A stretch of DNA of 64,000 nt from Pseudoscleropodium purum (taxonomy: Eukaryota; Streptophyta; Bryopsida; Hypnales; Brachytheciaceae): contig OZ017795.1 in NCBI GenBank assembly GCA_963969395.1, positions 1,798,001-1,862,000 of the forward strand, read 5' to 3'. Below are positions 39,298 through 51,313 of the stretch, one piece after another. Under the pieces are notes generated by a model, which was given only the letters and a program-made list of their open reading frames with translations, was not told the origin of the DNA and did no database searches. The position numbers and the translations under genes were made by a program. Every line of letters starts with the position of its first letter. Position 1 is the first letter of the stretch.

Positions 39298-41015
39298 ATG
39301 GATTTCAACTCCATGACAAGTTACAAAAGTACATGGAAAATCATCCATTTTTCAATATGACAAGGAACAATTTGAGCTTCACATATACAAGAACGATACA
39401 TAAACAGAATTTATACACGCAGATCTCAATTCAGCTGCGCTTCAGCAGCTCTACTCTTGCACTTCCTAGCGCCTCCTTGACACCAGTGTCTGCGCTTTCG
39501 GTGCATCAGAGTAAAAACATCAATAACCCACTTCAGCAGATGATCGACCACTTCAGCAATTCATCTCATCTCCAGTAGCTAATCTCAACTGCAACAGACT
39601 TGCAACAACTGAACAGGTGTTAGCCATTTAACTTCTAGTCGAAGAGACACACAGTGAATCCCTTGGATGCAACCATTTCAATTCCAAACAAAACACTCTC
39701 TCCCTAACAAATTATATGTCGAAGAATTCATGTACAAATAACTCTCCTAACGCATTCAATTACATAATACACCACGTCCAAGATCCCAAAATAACAACTA
39801 ACTCAAACTTTGAATGTGTTACAAGTATGCTATAGTCAGAAAGCTTAATAGTGTAGAAAGTGAACAAGACATTCCAGAATGACATTCTACCATAGAGCTC
39901 ATAATAAAGAGTGAATGATGGAATTTAATGCAATACCTTCTTTCCATACTGAAGAGTGCTGTAGCAATTTAACGAGCAGAGGCACTGCCGCCGTTGGCAC
40001 GAATGACCTGCGCATTAATCCAACCCCCCTCGCTGCTCACCACGAACAGAACAACACTAGCAATATCTTCAGGCTCTCCCAATCTCTCCAGCGGCGCCGA
40101 CTTCTTCAGCATTTCGATCAGCGCCTCCGTCTTCCCCTTGAAGAAAAACTCCGTGGCCACAGCACCCGGGGAGACGCAGTTCGCCGTAATCTGCTTCCCC
40201 CGAAGCTCCTTCGCCAAGATTAGGGTAAACGTCTCCACCGCGGCTTTACTCGAACCATACGCGGCGTAGTTCGGCAGCAACGTACTCACAACCGTCGTAG
40301 TAATGTTGACGATCCTTCCGCCACTCGCAGGCGGAATCCGAGACGCCGCTTCTTTCGAAACAAGGAATGCGCCTTTCGTGTTGACAGAGTATACTTTGTC
40401 CCATTCTTCCTCAGTGGTGTTGACGACGCTGGGGAGGTGGCTGATAATCGTGCCTGCGCAGTTCACCACGATGTGAGGTGCCCCGAATGCAGCCTCGGAT
40501 TGATCGAAAAGAGCTTTCACGTCGCCCCCCTTGCTCACGTCCGCTTTGACAGCAATCGCCTTCGCTTTCGATCCTTCAATTAATGCGACGACTTCGTTCG
40601 CTTTCGCCTCATTGCTGGCGTAATTCACAACCACGTTCGCGCCTTGCTTCCCGAAGAGAATGGAAATGGCGCGGCCGATGCCTTGAGACCCACCCGTGAC
40701 GATCGCCGTCTTCCCGGACAAGCTCAACAAGCCTGCCATAGCTAGTTTCTACACTAAAATTGGATCAAATCTTCACCAAATGTTCACCAAATGTTCGTCA
40801 ATTGCGTCCAAAACTTGCGCGAAATCACGAATTGTCAGCAGCCAAGGGGATCGGCAATGTGGAAGAGACGAAGTGCGGGACTGATCGTGAAGCAGATTGA
40901 AGCACCATGTACCTTAATAGAGCGGGATCGCCGGAAGCTCCGATTGCAATTTCGGAATGGTTGGGGCGGCTGACTTCAAAGTTACTTCTGATATTTTCCC
41001 TCTTCCAAGAAAGAG
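39298..41015. repeat. SDR segmental duplication, copy 1
   Basis: About 1.7 kb matching 57783-59520 nearly throughout: 3' flank from GGATTTCAACTC, the whole SDR reading frame, and 5' flank to CTTCCAAGAAAG. Flanking indels are visible (for example, copy 2 has extra bases around 58130). Confidence 0.88.
39969..40739 (-). CDS. Classical short-chain dehydrogenase/reductase (SDR1)
   Basis: Intact single-exon frame of 256 aa, an NAD(P)H-dependent oxidoreductase of the plant NADPH-dependent aldehyde-reductase-like SDR group. Rossmann motif TGGSQGIG at about residues 16-23, NCAG near 92-95, active-site YGSSK (Tyr-Lys pair) near 160-164, and a family-typical PG after the active site (NCVSPGAVATEFF). 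Most related proteins carry S-T-S where this one reads NITTT; the duplicated copy SDR2 still has NISTS, so the usual catalytic-serine region is Ser-less here. The start codon matches the copy-2 start, and the upstream sequence is conserved non-coding flank. The physiological substrate is unknown. No signal peptide is seen; cytosol or plastid is possible. Confidence 0.92.
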   Translation of the reverse strand: MAGLLSLSGKTAIVTGGSQGIGRAISILFGKQGANVVVNYASNEAKANEVVALIEGSKAKAIAVKADVSKGGDVKALFDQSEAAFGAPHIVVNCAGTIISHLPSVVNTTEEEWDKVYSVNTKGAFLVSKEAASRIPPASGGRIVNITTTVVSTLLPNYAAYGSSKAAVETFTLILAKELRGKQITANCVSPGAVATEFFFKGKTEALIEMLKKSAPLERLGEPEDIASVVLFVVSSEGGWINAQVIRANGGSASAR

Positions 41016-42800
41016 GAGTATAAGCGACTAACAAATTAAACCGAGTTCAAATTGGAAACTTCTTCATTCAAACAACCGTACCATAAGCATCAATGGACAA
41101 AGTCTAGTGAATGATTATACAAAGTTGTAGTTTGCGACACACTACACCTCATCATCAAGTTTGAAGAAAAAATTAGTTGTGATTTGAAAGAAAATGAATT
41201 TCAAAGTTAGCCTTGATATTGAACACTTAGTTTTGTTCACCATGATTTGTTATTACTTTATCTTTTGTCAATTTTTTCTTATAACTTTGAAATTTTTTTT
41301 TGTACCTTGGCATGTTTGTATACATCATTTCAGATTGTTGTACACAAGAATTGAAGGAAATTGACATTTATTATAGAAATTAAAATATCAACAATTGTGA
41401 CACAACATGCAAATGATGTTGGTTCTCACAATATTTGAATTTTTTTTGGAAATTGAGAGTATGGGATTGCATTAGCCATTGTTAAGAGGGTTATAGGTTG
41501 CAACATGGACCATTGTTATATCTTAATGCCTTTGCATTTGAAATATTTGTTGAAACAGACAATACACTCAATTTTGATTTTACATCTATATTATGCCTTT
41601 TCAAGATGGTTCAAAGACTAAAGTTCATGATACACATAATTGATCAACAAATTATACAAAAAAATGAAATTATCATTGTCCATTTCATAAAAAAATGAAA
41701 ATTGCCAAAAATTACGTTGACCTTTATAAAATTTAATTTCAGTTTTTTAGCTTTAAAATTGAAGCCTTTCAATTTGAGTCCAATTATTGAAAAAAAATAT
41801 CATCAAAGTTCTACATTCTCTCAAATTCTCGAAAAGTGGATAAAGCAAAAGCTAGGTTCACACAATGCTATGAAAAGTGCACAAATGAAGTAACATTAGT
41901 TTGTTGTGATATTCTCCATGATTGTTCTTGAAGCTTGAAGTCCTCAATTAATGTCAATTGGATGAAGTGCTCTTTTACAACATGATCCACCATTCATCTA
42001 GATAGTGAATGGTAAGTTGTGCATGTAGAGGTCAAGTGTACATTGGCTAAGGTAGAACAACCTAATGTTGTCAATCACCAAAATCCAACATCTAATACTA
42101 AACTCTCCTATTTGCAATTTTACATTAGTCACCCGTCCATTATCACAATCTTAGCAACCTTTTAGCATTATGAAAATGAACTTAGGGAGAGGATATGTTA
42201 ACATTTGGCTTCTATAGCATAGGTCTACCCACGCTTTACCAATTTAGTCCCAACAAATTTTGAAAAACCACAAAAAATTCATTTCTTGTCAAAATGTCTT
42301 GATTCTACTTGCAAATGACTTCTCTCAAACTCCTCACAAAACTCTTTGAAAAATACATGAATTGAGAAATAGTTTCTCCAAGATAACTAGATACCAAATC
42401 TACTTGATAATAGAGATGTTTACCTTAATGGAGCCCCTTTCTCTAAAGGTGGTGCTTGAACATTAGATATATACAAATTGGTGAGCATGATTAATCCTCA
42501 AAATCTTTTCATTCTTTTAGAGCTAAGGTAGGTAACCCCAAATGTGCCACTGACCTTAAACCGCCATCTATACTATGTGTGCATCTCCAAAGTCAGTTCT
42601 ATACCTCTGTGGAAGAAACGCTTTTAGAACCAAACTTCATTCCTTAATAGCTTTTGCATACAGTATCCAAATGCCACGTTTTCTGGTGCGTTGGAACCTC
42701 CTTTCACTTGCCAACAAGAATATATGAAAATCTGACCAGTCTAAGAATAGAAAATAGGCTCAGTAGCAAAAAGTGGTGGTTTTGGGAGTACCTACCTTAG
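41016..42800. other. A/T-rich intergenic region
   Basis: No gene or structured repeat recognised; short open frames are Phe/Lys/Ile-rich by-products of base composition. Confidence 0.6.
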
Positions 42801-42884
42801 GTACAATCCTATCTTACAGAACTTATACTGCGTAGTACACTCTCATGTAGCCCGAAAGCACGACGTCACTGGTGGTCAAGTCAA

Positions 42885-43211
42885 ATGTACTACACAAAAC
42901 TTGGGTTACTCGATTCCGGAACAAAATCAAGTGACCTCGCTCACTGTCGACAGTCAACTGCTGTAGGGTATACCATCGTACTACTCCTGCTGTGCTGTAC
43001 TGCTGTAGTGACAAATTCAGTGCCTGGCAACAACAGATTACATCACCGAATCCTCAGCTATAAGAAGCAAGTGAAGTGTACCACCACGGAAAGACTCACT
43101 AGCTCGCTCTCGATCGATCTCCCCTTCGACACCGAAGTACCTCAAGAGCAGGAGCTAGCCTGGACGTACATGGTGAAGTTTGCTTGCATTCATTTGGGAA
43201 TCGATCGTTGA
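42885..43211 (+). CDS. Possible small membrane or secreted protein (weak)
   Basis: A 108-aa ATG-initiated frame in a locally GC-richer patch. It has one hydrophobic segment (about residues 29-43, YTIVLLLLCCTAVV) followed by a basic and then acidic tail ending H-L-G-I-D-R. I do not recognise a family. The hydrophobic stretch arises partly from a local CTGCTGT-rich sequence, so it may be fortuitous. No splice or promoter evidence is visible. Confidence 0.2.
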   Translation: MYYTKLGLLDSGTKSSDLAHCRQSTAVGYTIVLLLLCCTAVVTNSVPGNNRLHHRILSYKKQVKCTTTERLTSSLSIDLPFDTEVPQEQELAWTYMVKFACIHLGIDR

Positions 43212-43562
43212 GATCGACGATGGAGCCAGTACTGTAGACTAAGGGACTTACTGAAGGCCGGAGTGTATTGATTAGTTAACGTTTGATTCATTTAATTATA
43301 TTTGAGTGTATAAGTTTTTTCATGGCGACTGTTGGACTGCTTGGACATCAGAGCTCTGGACCTGTGAATTAAAATCATGAGTAAATGTCACAATTTTGGT
43401 GCTCTGAAACATGTTATTTAAGGCAGATGACGGCAATGTTCCTGAATATGACCAGATATTGGTTTGGATTGGAGGACAACACTCACAACGTAGCTGTGTT
43501 CACAGATCTGGCTAACTTCAGAAAACTTCCACTAACACAATTCTAAAGCTAAAAAAGAAGGA

Positions 43563-43735
43563 AGATGGTGAAGTAGAAGAACTCGAGACTGAGACATCGT
43601 CCGTGTTATTAACACTTGTCATGTCTTCTTAATTCACAGACTAGAAATTCTTGCATCGAATATTTGTTCTCAGCTACTGAAATACATAAATTGTTGCTAG
43701 CAGCTGCTGTGGTAACCATCATCTCTCTAACGCTT
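43563..43735. repeat. Duplicated segment shared with 53105-53270
   Basis: GATGGTGAAGT...GAGACTGAGACA, TTATTAACACTTGTCATGTC and CTTGCATCGAATA...AAATACATAAATT are shared in order with the region near 53.1 kb, with small indels (for example extra AATT before CACAGACTAG). Part of the 39-60 kb duplication cluster; non-coding as far as I can see. Confidence 0.8.
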
Positions 43736-44418
43736 CCAAGATTACCAAACCCATCCCAGCAAGAATTCAAATCAAAGCAAGACTCCACTCGAGGCATAGA
43801 TACGATTTCAATTCTACCAGGGGAAAACGATCCACCCACTTGAAACTATGTGTGACATTGCTTTCGAACCCAATTGTATTTTGCCTTGCATTCTCGATTT
43901 CTCGGGTCAGTGAGCCTTTCCGGGACTTTGGGAGTGCTGATCAATTGCTAACACTGAGAAAACAATTGGTAGTGTGGGAGTTCTTGTCTTAACCAAAATA
44001 AATTTCGAAGAGCTAGTGTAGGAGTACTTTGCTAACCCAGAGAAAATAATTGAGAATGTTGGAGTTCTTGACTGCACATGCATGGATAGATTTGAGGTCG
44101 TGCAGGAGTTCATTCCTAAGCCTAAAATAATAATTGCAAGAGTGGGAGTTATTGACCACCTAAATATATGTGGAAGTTATCTCAATATTTTCTCTAACAA
44201 TATTGAATGTAATACTCATGTTCATACTCACCACCACCAGAGATTCTCAGATTCCAGCTGTACTTCAATGGATTTATGTATGTATTTAACATAACGGCCA
44301 CATATGCCTCCTTAATTTGAGGTGAAGCAATGAAGCCTCTGTCTTCTCGCTTTCCTATATTATTTCATTGTTTCGGAGCTTGAAAACCACTACTATCGCA
44401 TGATGAGGCTCAAAATTT

Positions 44419-44467
44419 TTTTGACTTGACGCCCTGGTAATACAATGGGCAGGGCGTCAAGTCAAAA
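44419..44467. repeat. Perfect 18-bp-arm palindrome
   Basis: TTTTGACTTGACGCCCTG (44419-44436) and CAGGGCGTCAAGTCAAAA (44450-44467) are exact reverse complements around a 13-nt loop. It is not present in the corresponding place in the other duplicated units I compared. Confidence 0.9.
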
Positions 44468-44589
44468 CCCTGAGCGACACACTTGATACATTGTTTCGTG
44501 TACAATGATTTCATTATTTAGTGTAAAAGTAAAAATTATAGACATGGTAAATCAACAATGTGGAACATGGATCCAATCCTAGTTTACAG

Positions 44590-46070
44590 AGCAATTACGG
44601 TAATACGATCATTCTGTAGCCCTCAATTACTCTTAACTTCTGCAAAATGGTCGATCAATTGGCCTCAGTTATCATTCTCATATGGTCCATAAATATAGCC
44701 CAGATGCCTCACTTGTTGTCAGGATGCTCTGCCTATCAATTTCAAATAGTACAGGACAGTATTACAATCATGGGGGACTCAGCCAAAATATATTAATTTG
44801 TTTCAACACTTGCCAGTCTTTATCGAGGTACACTACCCTTTGACAACAATCCAGGCAATCAGTCACACTTCAGTCAAACTTCTTCTTAATTCGTACCAAG
44901 TCTGTGAGGAACGGGCGGCCAAAGAGGTTGCAATCGTAGTTTAGAACACGTCCGTCTTGCAAATCGATCTCCACTATAGCAATTTCGGGTTTTCATGATC
45001 TTTAATCATTCGCTTTGAAAAACTCAGTCTTGCTTTAGCGATGAAGACTTGAAGTAGATTGGGTGACCCTAACCAGCTAAAGTACAAGGATTACAAGGGA
45101 GTATCACGGCAAGTCACAGTAAATACAAGGCCATGGCTATAATCGTACTAACCATCCTTTGCGAGGATGCAATAGCATATATGGCGTGGATTGTTTGTTG
45201 TGGAGCAATCTTTTCATTTAGTGAAACGAATGATATGCGAGATTTTCATCGTTGAGGATTACTGCTCCTATCTCAGAGCTGTCGCCAGATGGTTTGCCTC
45301 CTTTGTTGTTTCTATTTTATTATTTCTTGATGTCTTGTATTCATTTGTCTTCAAACTGGTCATCTCAAACCTACTGAAATTTTGAATGTTGCCGTGAGTC
45401 GTAATGGGGTGATCATGTTCTCGAAGCATCCCAGGCTATCGGAGTCTAGCCGACGATCAGGGCCAAACTCCTTCTATGTGAGGGCGGTCTCTTGATGGAG
45501 ACGAAACAGAGGACAAAAGAAAATAGGCGAAGCTGGCCTCTGAAAGGAGCTGCTAGGACATCATCTCTCACCCCTCCTCAGCTCTGTACTCCTCGGCACA
45601 TAATCGCATCAATTCATCAGCTAATATTTGACTCAGCACCACAGATTGAAGCTTGTTACCTCGAGGTACGAAGTACGAACGTTTCCTTCTGTACGTGCTC
45701 GATCTAGAAGATGGTCGGCTCGAAGGAAGTCCAAACTCGAACACTTTGTACAATTGTGATATATATTAGTCCGGGCCATGTACTGATCGATGGTAGGGTC
45801 ATGTTCCTACATATTCATCAAAACAGGGTGTGACTGGCTGGGTTTCATAGGGCCAAATTTACGTCCCCGGTTGTGTCAGTTGTTGCATAGATCAGAGCTA
45901 GTCACAAAAATTACGTCCCCTCTAAAAACTAGGTGTCTGAAAAAATTGTAACTCTCTCGGTTTCTCGAAGATTAGACTTTTGACTGACTAGGATGATAAG
46001 GGAGCCTGGACTTGAAGTGCAGACGTCGATACGGTTTTGTTAGTTATCACTGAGCTAGTTATAGTACGAT
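44590..46070. repeat. Duplication unit A (without the BTB gene)
   Basis: Begins near ACGATCATTCTGTAG and runs to GAGCTAGTTATAGTACGATC, where the next unit begins with the same ACGATCATTCTGT. Its contents parallel unit B: CCAAAATATATTAATTTGT, GGGCGGCCAAA, TTGTTTGTTGTGGAGCAATC, GTCCGGGCCATGTACTGATC and GGATGATAAGGGAG. It stops just before the position where unit B continues into the BTB gene, so it is a truncated tandem copy. Confidence 0.8.
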
Positions 46071-46193
46071 CATTCTGTCAACAAATGAAAATGGAAAAGA
46101 GGGCTCCCTCAATTACTGTTCTGCAATATGACCGATCAATTCGCCTCAGTTATCATTCTCATAAGGTCTTGAAATAAATATAGCCCAAACTAA

Positions 46194-46787
46194 CACTAGT
46201 GCAGAACACAGGTTTTAATGACATTTTAAATGACATTTTTTTTATGTCATTTCAACATACTTATAGTGTACATTTTAGTTATTCAAAATCTACCAAATAA
46301 GTAGACTTTATTTTTCAAAATCTTCAAAAAATGTAGATTTTCCTTTCAAAAATGTAAATTTCAATTCCCAAAATCTTCAAAAGATGTAGATCCTACTTTT
46401 CAAAATCCCCCGAAACTATAGATTTTACTTTGCTAAATCTTTTAAAATGTAGATTCTTTCTAATAATCTATGTTGTTAAGACATATGTACCTTTCATCAC
46501 CTCCATATTTTTTGAAAGTAAATTACATGTTCATATACAGCCTACTCGAGTTATTTATTTCTATTACTTGTCTTCTCCATGACAATTGTTATGGGATAAT
46601 GTTTTCTTCTAAAATCTACCAAATTTGTTGCACAAAATGACATTAACTTCATTTTTGATTGAAACAAACATATTGGGATCAATAATTCTTCTAAAATCTA
46701 CCAAATTTTCAGTAGCATGGTTGAAATGACATTTTTTTGAGAAATGTCATTTCAACATGTCATTTCAACCACCCTTCTGCACTAGTG
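46194..46787. mobile_element. Non-autonomous CACTA (EnSpm/CMC) element with TAA target duplication
   Basis: A 594-bp element. The left end reads CACTAGTGCAGAACACAGG and the right end read inwards reads CACTAGTGCAGAAGGGTGG: 13 identical terminal bases starting with the diagnostic CACTA. It is flanked by TAA on both sides (46191-46193 and 46788-46790). Subterminal AATGACATTT/TTGAAATGACAT motifs recur in both orientations, as in CACTA subterminal regions. There is no coding capacity. Unit A has the same flanks without the insertion (ATATAGCCC...CACTTGTTGTC near 44700), a paralogous empty site. Confidence 0.9.
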
Positions 46788-47954
46788 TAAGGCTTTACTT
46801 GCTGTCAAAAAGCTTCACATATCAGTCTCATACTGTACAGGACACTAGTACAATCATTGGGGTCTCGATCAGCCAAAATATATTAATTTGTGTTAACACT
46901 TGCCAGTCTTAATCCAAGTACACAACCTGTAGACATGAATCCTGGCAATCGGTCATACTTCAATCAGACTTCTTCTTCGTACAGGTCTGTGCGGAATGGG
47001 CGGCCAAATTAAGAGAATTCAATCTTAGTCTACAAAACGTTCATCTAGCTTGCAAATCCCCACTCCAATAATTTCGGGTTTCCATGATCTTTAGTCGAAC
47101 GTTCGCTACGAAGAACTCAGTCTTGCTTTAGCGTTGAAGCAGATTGGGTGACACAGTTAACCAGCTTAAGTACTCGGATTAGAAGGGAGCATCACAGTAA
47201 GTCACAGTGGATACAAGGCCATGGCTACAATCCTTCTCGCCATTCTTTGCGAGGATGCAGTAGCATATATGAATTGTTCGTTGTGGAGCAATCCTTTTAT
47301 TTAGTGAAACGAAAGATATGTAAAATTTATGCCGTTTCGAGTTACTACTTCTATCTCAAAGACTCAGAGTTTGTGGTGAATGGTGCAGAAGTCTGCAATT
47401 CGCATTTCAGAGATGGCGCTCGTCCTCATTCAATGAGAAGGCACCCGAGATTTGATTCACATTTGCACGTTGAGTACTCCAGCACTCGTTCACCCGTTGC
47501 CAGGTAGTTTTCTTCCTTTATCGTTTCTATTTTCCATTTCTCGATGTCTTGTATTTGTTTCCTGATTTGTCTTCAAACTGATCGTCTCAAACGTGCTCAA
47601 ATCTTGAGTGTTGCCGTGAGTCGTAATGGAGTGATGTACTCGAAGTCTCACAAGCTATGGGAGGGCCGATGATCAAGTAATGATGATCGAGTGCTCTGGA
47701 GATCCAGGTTGCACCATTGTCAAACAAATGGATCCATCTATCAACATTGTATTAAAGAAATTCATATTTAAATATATTTGCAAAGTGGGGCATACGTCTC
47801 AGTGGCAGCCTGTGTCTATGTGTGGTGGATCTCCCGTTTGAATCGTTTGATCACTGAGACTTTGAAGCTCAAAGTAAGTAGGTTGGGTGATCCGGCTTCT
47901 GATTTCCAAGTCATTTTCCGAACTTGACTTATCCGTTTACCAATAAATTGTCAA

Positions 47955-48190
47955 AAGTGGCGCTTGTTGCCTCGAGAGTAATTCACTCCTTACAATAAGA
48001 GCACTTGTTCGGGCCTCGGCAGTAATCCACTTGAGAGTTCAGGCTAGAAGAGCAATTGTTGCCTCGGTCGCAATCCATTCTTGACAATAATGTTGAGCAC
48101 TTGTTCCCTCGGCAGTAGTCCAATTTAGACTCGAAGAGCACTTGTTGCCTCGGTAATTAGTTTCAGACTGTAAGAGCAGAAGCTCGATCA
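47955..48190. repeat. Degenerate tandem repeat, about 45 bp, five units
   Basis: Units contain (A)GAGCACTTGTT(GC)CTCGG(CAGTAATCCACTT). The same array is present in unit C at about 53385-53610. It lies in the leader region about 0.8 kb before each BTB frame. Confidence 0.65.
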
Positions 48191-48932
48191 ATCCCTCCTC
48201 ATCCGTTTGATTTCACTCACTGTTCTCTCTCTCAAGTCTCTTTGCAGGTAAGATCAAGTCACCCCTCCCTCGTCTCCTTCGGTGTTTAGACGCATCGATT
48301 CTTCAGCTAATCTCTGGGTCAGCATCACAGAAGTTTGTTACCTTGTGGTACGTACTATTCCTTCTTTTTGTGCTCCATCTAGAGGACGGTTCGGAAGGAA
48401 GTATAAATTCGAACACACTGCACAGTTGTGGTAGATATTTGTCCGGGCCATGTGCTGATCGATGGTAGGTTGCACGCGGTCCTACATAGTCATCGAAACA
48501 TCAAAACAGGGTGTGGGCCTCCATTCAAAGGGCCAGAATTATGTCCTCAATTGTGTCAGTCAGTTGCATAGATCACAGATCGGTATTTGCAGAATTGTGT
48601 CCCCTCTGAGACTGAGGCTCCAGGCAGGAGTGTGAAAAATTGCAACTCTCTAAAAGGCTATACTTTTGACTGAATAGGATGATAAGGGAGGGGCTTCATG
48701 TGGAGAAGTTGATATTGTTTTGTTAATTGTTGACTCAAATAGCTAGTATCTGTCCTGCAAACCTGCACGCCCGCCTGTGCGATCGATCTGTGGTTTAGTT
48801 TCAAGGCAGTTTTCTCAGTTCGGACAACGATTGAACAGACACTTTGAGCATACACATATAGCGAGTCCTTAATGTATTTAACTTATTAGAGTTCATTGTA
48901 TAAACCTTGCAAATGATTAGACGAATGTAACA

Positions 48933-50364
48933 ATGGTATATATATCCAGGTTATATCCGGAAACCTCACAAATGGGGACTGAGCAGCAAGCGTCGATGAC
49001 AGTGTGGTGCGGCGGCGTAAACTCAGACCAGGATGTTTCCATTCGCCTGGTCCCCAACGGAATCAACCAACAGAATCAGCAAGTCACTGACCTTCGCAGC
49101 CGAGGACCGTTGGTAGTCTTGAAGGTGCATTCCACTTGTTTAAAGAAACACAGCAAGTACTTCCAAGCGTGCTTAAGCCAAAGATGGACACATTCAGATG
49201 CAAATCCATCACCACCTTCTGTGGAATTCAATCTAGAGCTAATCCATGGGCTGCAAGTGGCATCTTACACAGATTACTTTTCCCGCATGTATACGCCTTG
49301 TATACGCCTCTCCGCAAGAACTTCAAGGACGTCAAATCCAGTCTGCAGCTTTTGCGAGTCGCGTCTCAGATCGAGTTTCACGAATTGGTGGACACGATTT
49401 GTCGATATTTGTCAACCATACTTTGGTCTGAGGAGGATGAGCTCAGGATTCGGCAGTTTTCATCATGCCCAGATTTTCCCCGAAGCGAGGCCGAGGATCT
49501 GGTGGCTCGGTTGCAGATCGGCGAACGTGGCAACGAGGATGACAGTAGGAAATTGCTATTCGACCAGATTGCGCTCAGTATACGCATTGCTTTGCATGAA
49601 GACGGAACTTGGGATAAAGAGAGCTTCCTTAGTGCTCAATCTTTGTTTGACGACTTGTTCACTAGCATTGGAGAAAGCAAAATCGAATCTGCTTTTGAGA
49701 ACGAGATGGTCGTGATTGTCAGCAAGGAGGTGAAGGAAATGCTGGAGAGTTTCTATGAGGATTGCCGTAAGCATACTATCGTTCACGACCTTTGCGGAGA
49801 AACTATGATGAGGTTTAAGGTGGAGACAATTTCGAGCTTTGAACGAAAACTCAAGGCACTCTGTTGGGCACTGGAGCTCTTGTTGAAGGCACAAGTGGCT
49901 GAAGTAGTGATCGAATGCTTGCTGCATTTGGAGTTGTTTTTTAAAATAATTGTTGCAGTCCATGTTGTGGACTCTGAAAACCAGCTTCAAAAAACGTTGC
50001 ACTACGATTTTGTAAGCTTGTGATATTGATTTTCCAAGAGGTGGTCGCCGGAAGTCTGCTGTGGGGAATTCCAGATCGAGTTTTCCTGATCGAGACTTGG
50101 CAATGGATCGACTGCATTCCAGATATTGATATTCTTGTTACGGGGGAATTTGGAGGAGTTGTGGAATGTGAGTTTCTGGCTTTGCCATTACAGCAGCAGT
50201 TGGAGCTCTTACAGCGGAACACTCTTTTCTCCCGAAGATTCATCTGCCTAAAGTCGCTTATTACTCTGAAGAGAAGAAACTGGTTAACTGAATCTGAGGA
50301 TGCATTGCTGCAGCCTGACTTGGAAGTGGAGGAGGGTGTATCCGATTCTTTCATGGAAACATGA
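48933..50364 (+). pseudogene. BTB/POZ-domain gene, copy B (two frameshifts)
   Basis: The protein resembles plant BTB/POZ proteins of the At3g05675/At1g63850/At2g13690 group, putative CUL3 substrate adaptors: N-terminal BTB (DVSIRLVPNG, VVLKVHSTCLKKHSKYF), a helical middle (LRVASQIEFHELVDTICRYL, ILWSEED) and a C-terminal region (TLPLQQQ). The coding frame is broken twice. An 11-bp tandem duplication, TATACGCCTTG, at 49290-49300 shifts the frame inside the BTB domain; unit C lacks it. A 1-nt deletion near 49975-49995, relative to unit C, shifts it again. The three reading segments are 48933-49295, about 49301-50023 and about 49998-50364. No intron with plausible signals removes either lesion, so I call it a pseudogene; a sequencing error or a shorter functional product remains possible. 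Confidence 0.75.
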
Positions 50365-50545
50365 GAGCATGAGAATAGGAGACCGAGTTTTTCAATGAAT
50401 CTCAGTTGGTTCATGACTTCATGCAACCATTCCATGAATTTTCAGTTATACTGAGGCAGAGCAATGGGCTGAAGACTATGTAATTCAATTACAAAGGATA
50501 GATCAGATTCTGAATTTTGCAAATGGCAGGTGAAGAACTGGCTAC

Positions 50546-50570
50546 AGGAATATATATATATATATATACA
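50546..50570. repeat. (AT)n microsatellite
   Basis: ATATAT run of about 20 bases; the matching site in unit C (near 56239) is shorter. Confidence 0.85.
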
Positions 50571-51313
50571 TGGTCCTATATGTGAAAATGAATGTTTCAA
50601 AGACTCAAAATACGAGAGCCAGTTAGAACATTTAGACATTGAAAGAAATTTTACACTAAAAAGATCAAGCCTAAAATACATTTCTAAGTGGAACTCAGAA
50701 AGTGCGAAATTCTAAAGAAAATGGACTGCTGGGAACATAATTGAAGATGAAAAAGAAGCTGTATATATTCTTGATGACAAACAATAGCGGAGGGACAATT
50801 CATTGTGAACATTACCTGAACTCATGAATTTTTGCCGATGAAACGTTCCTCCACACTGTGACCATCACTTTATCCAAAACTCCCTCATTCTTGCGTGCAT
50901 AGATTCAGTTCTGTTGCATCCGCGCTTATTTGTCCATTCTATGGCGTCACCTAGTCCACGGTAACTCAACCTCTCTGCCACGACGGTGTCTGCTGAGACT
51001 ACTCCTGTATATGGATGATCTCAGAGTTTGACAGTCCACAAAGAGGTACCAAGGGGAGTCTCCTCATCCCGTTCAACTTTAGGAAACGAATACATTACTT
51101 CTCTGATAATTCTGTATATTTGAGCATAGAAACCATTCGATCTCAGAGCCTTCCGTCCTTCTAGTTGTCCATTCCAATATCTTAGTAGCCATGTTTACAA
51201 TAGCGCTGTCAGTCATGTCACGAATTCAAACTATGCTGGGACCCTGGTTGCAAGATTCAACAGCTTTGAGTGTACGTTGCTGCAAATCCATAGAATGATG
51301 GAATCCAATGAGA

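Larger units (their letters stand above)
46072..51200. repeat. Duplication unit B (with CACTA MITE and BTB gene)
   Basis: Parallels unit A up to about 48750, and unit C (about 53262-57000) from about 47860 to 51200. Includes leader region, BTB pseudogene and 3' flank; the last clear match to unit C is near the rows reading CAGAGCCTTCCG and CCAATATCT. Confidence 0.78.

Noticed and set aside
40696..40973. Plus-strand frames over the SDR1 start region (and the same at 59205-59393)
   Set aside because: Antisense shadows of the SDR coding region and its flank, conserved only because the segment is duplicated.
45191..45385. 64-aa frame with hydrophobic segment in unit A
   Set aside because: The matching part of unit B (47148-47507) has a different frame and product, so the frame is not conserved.
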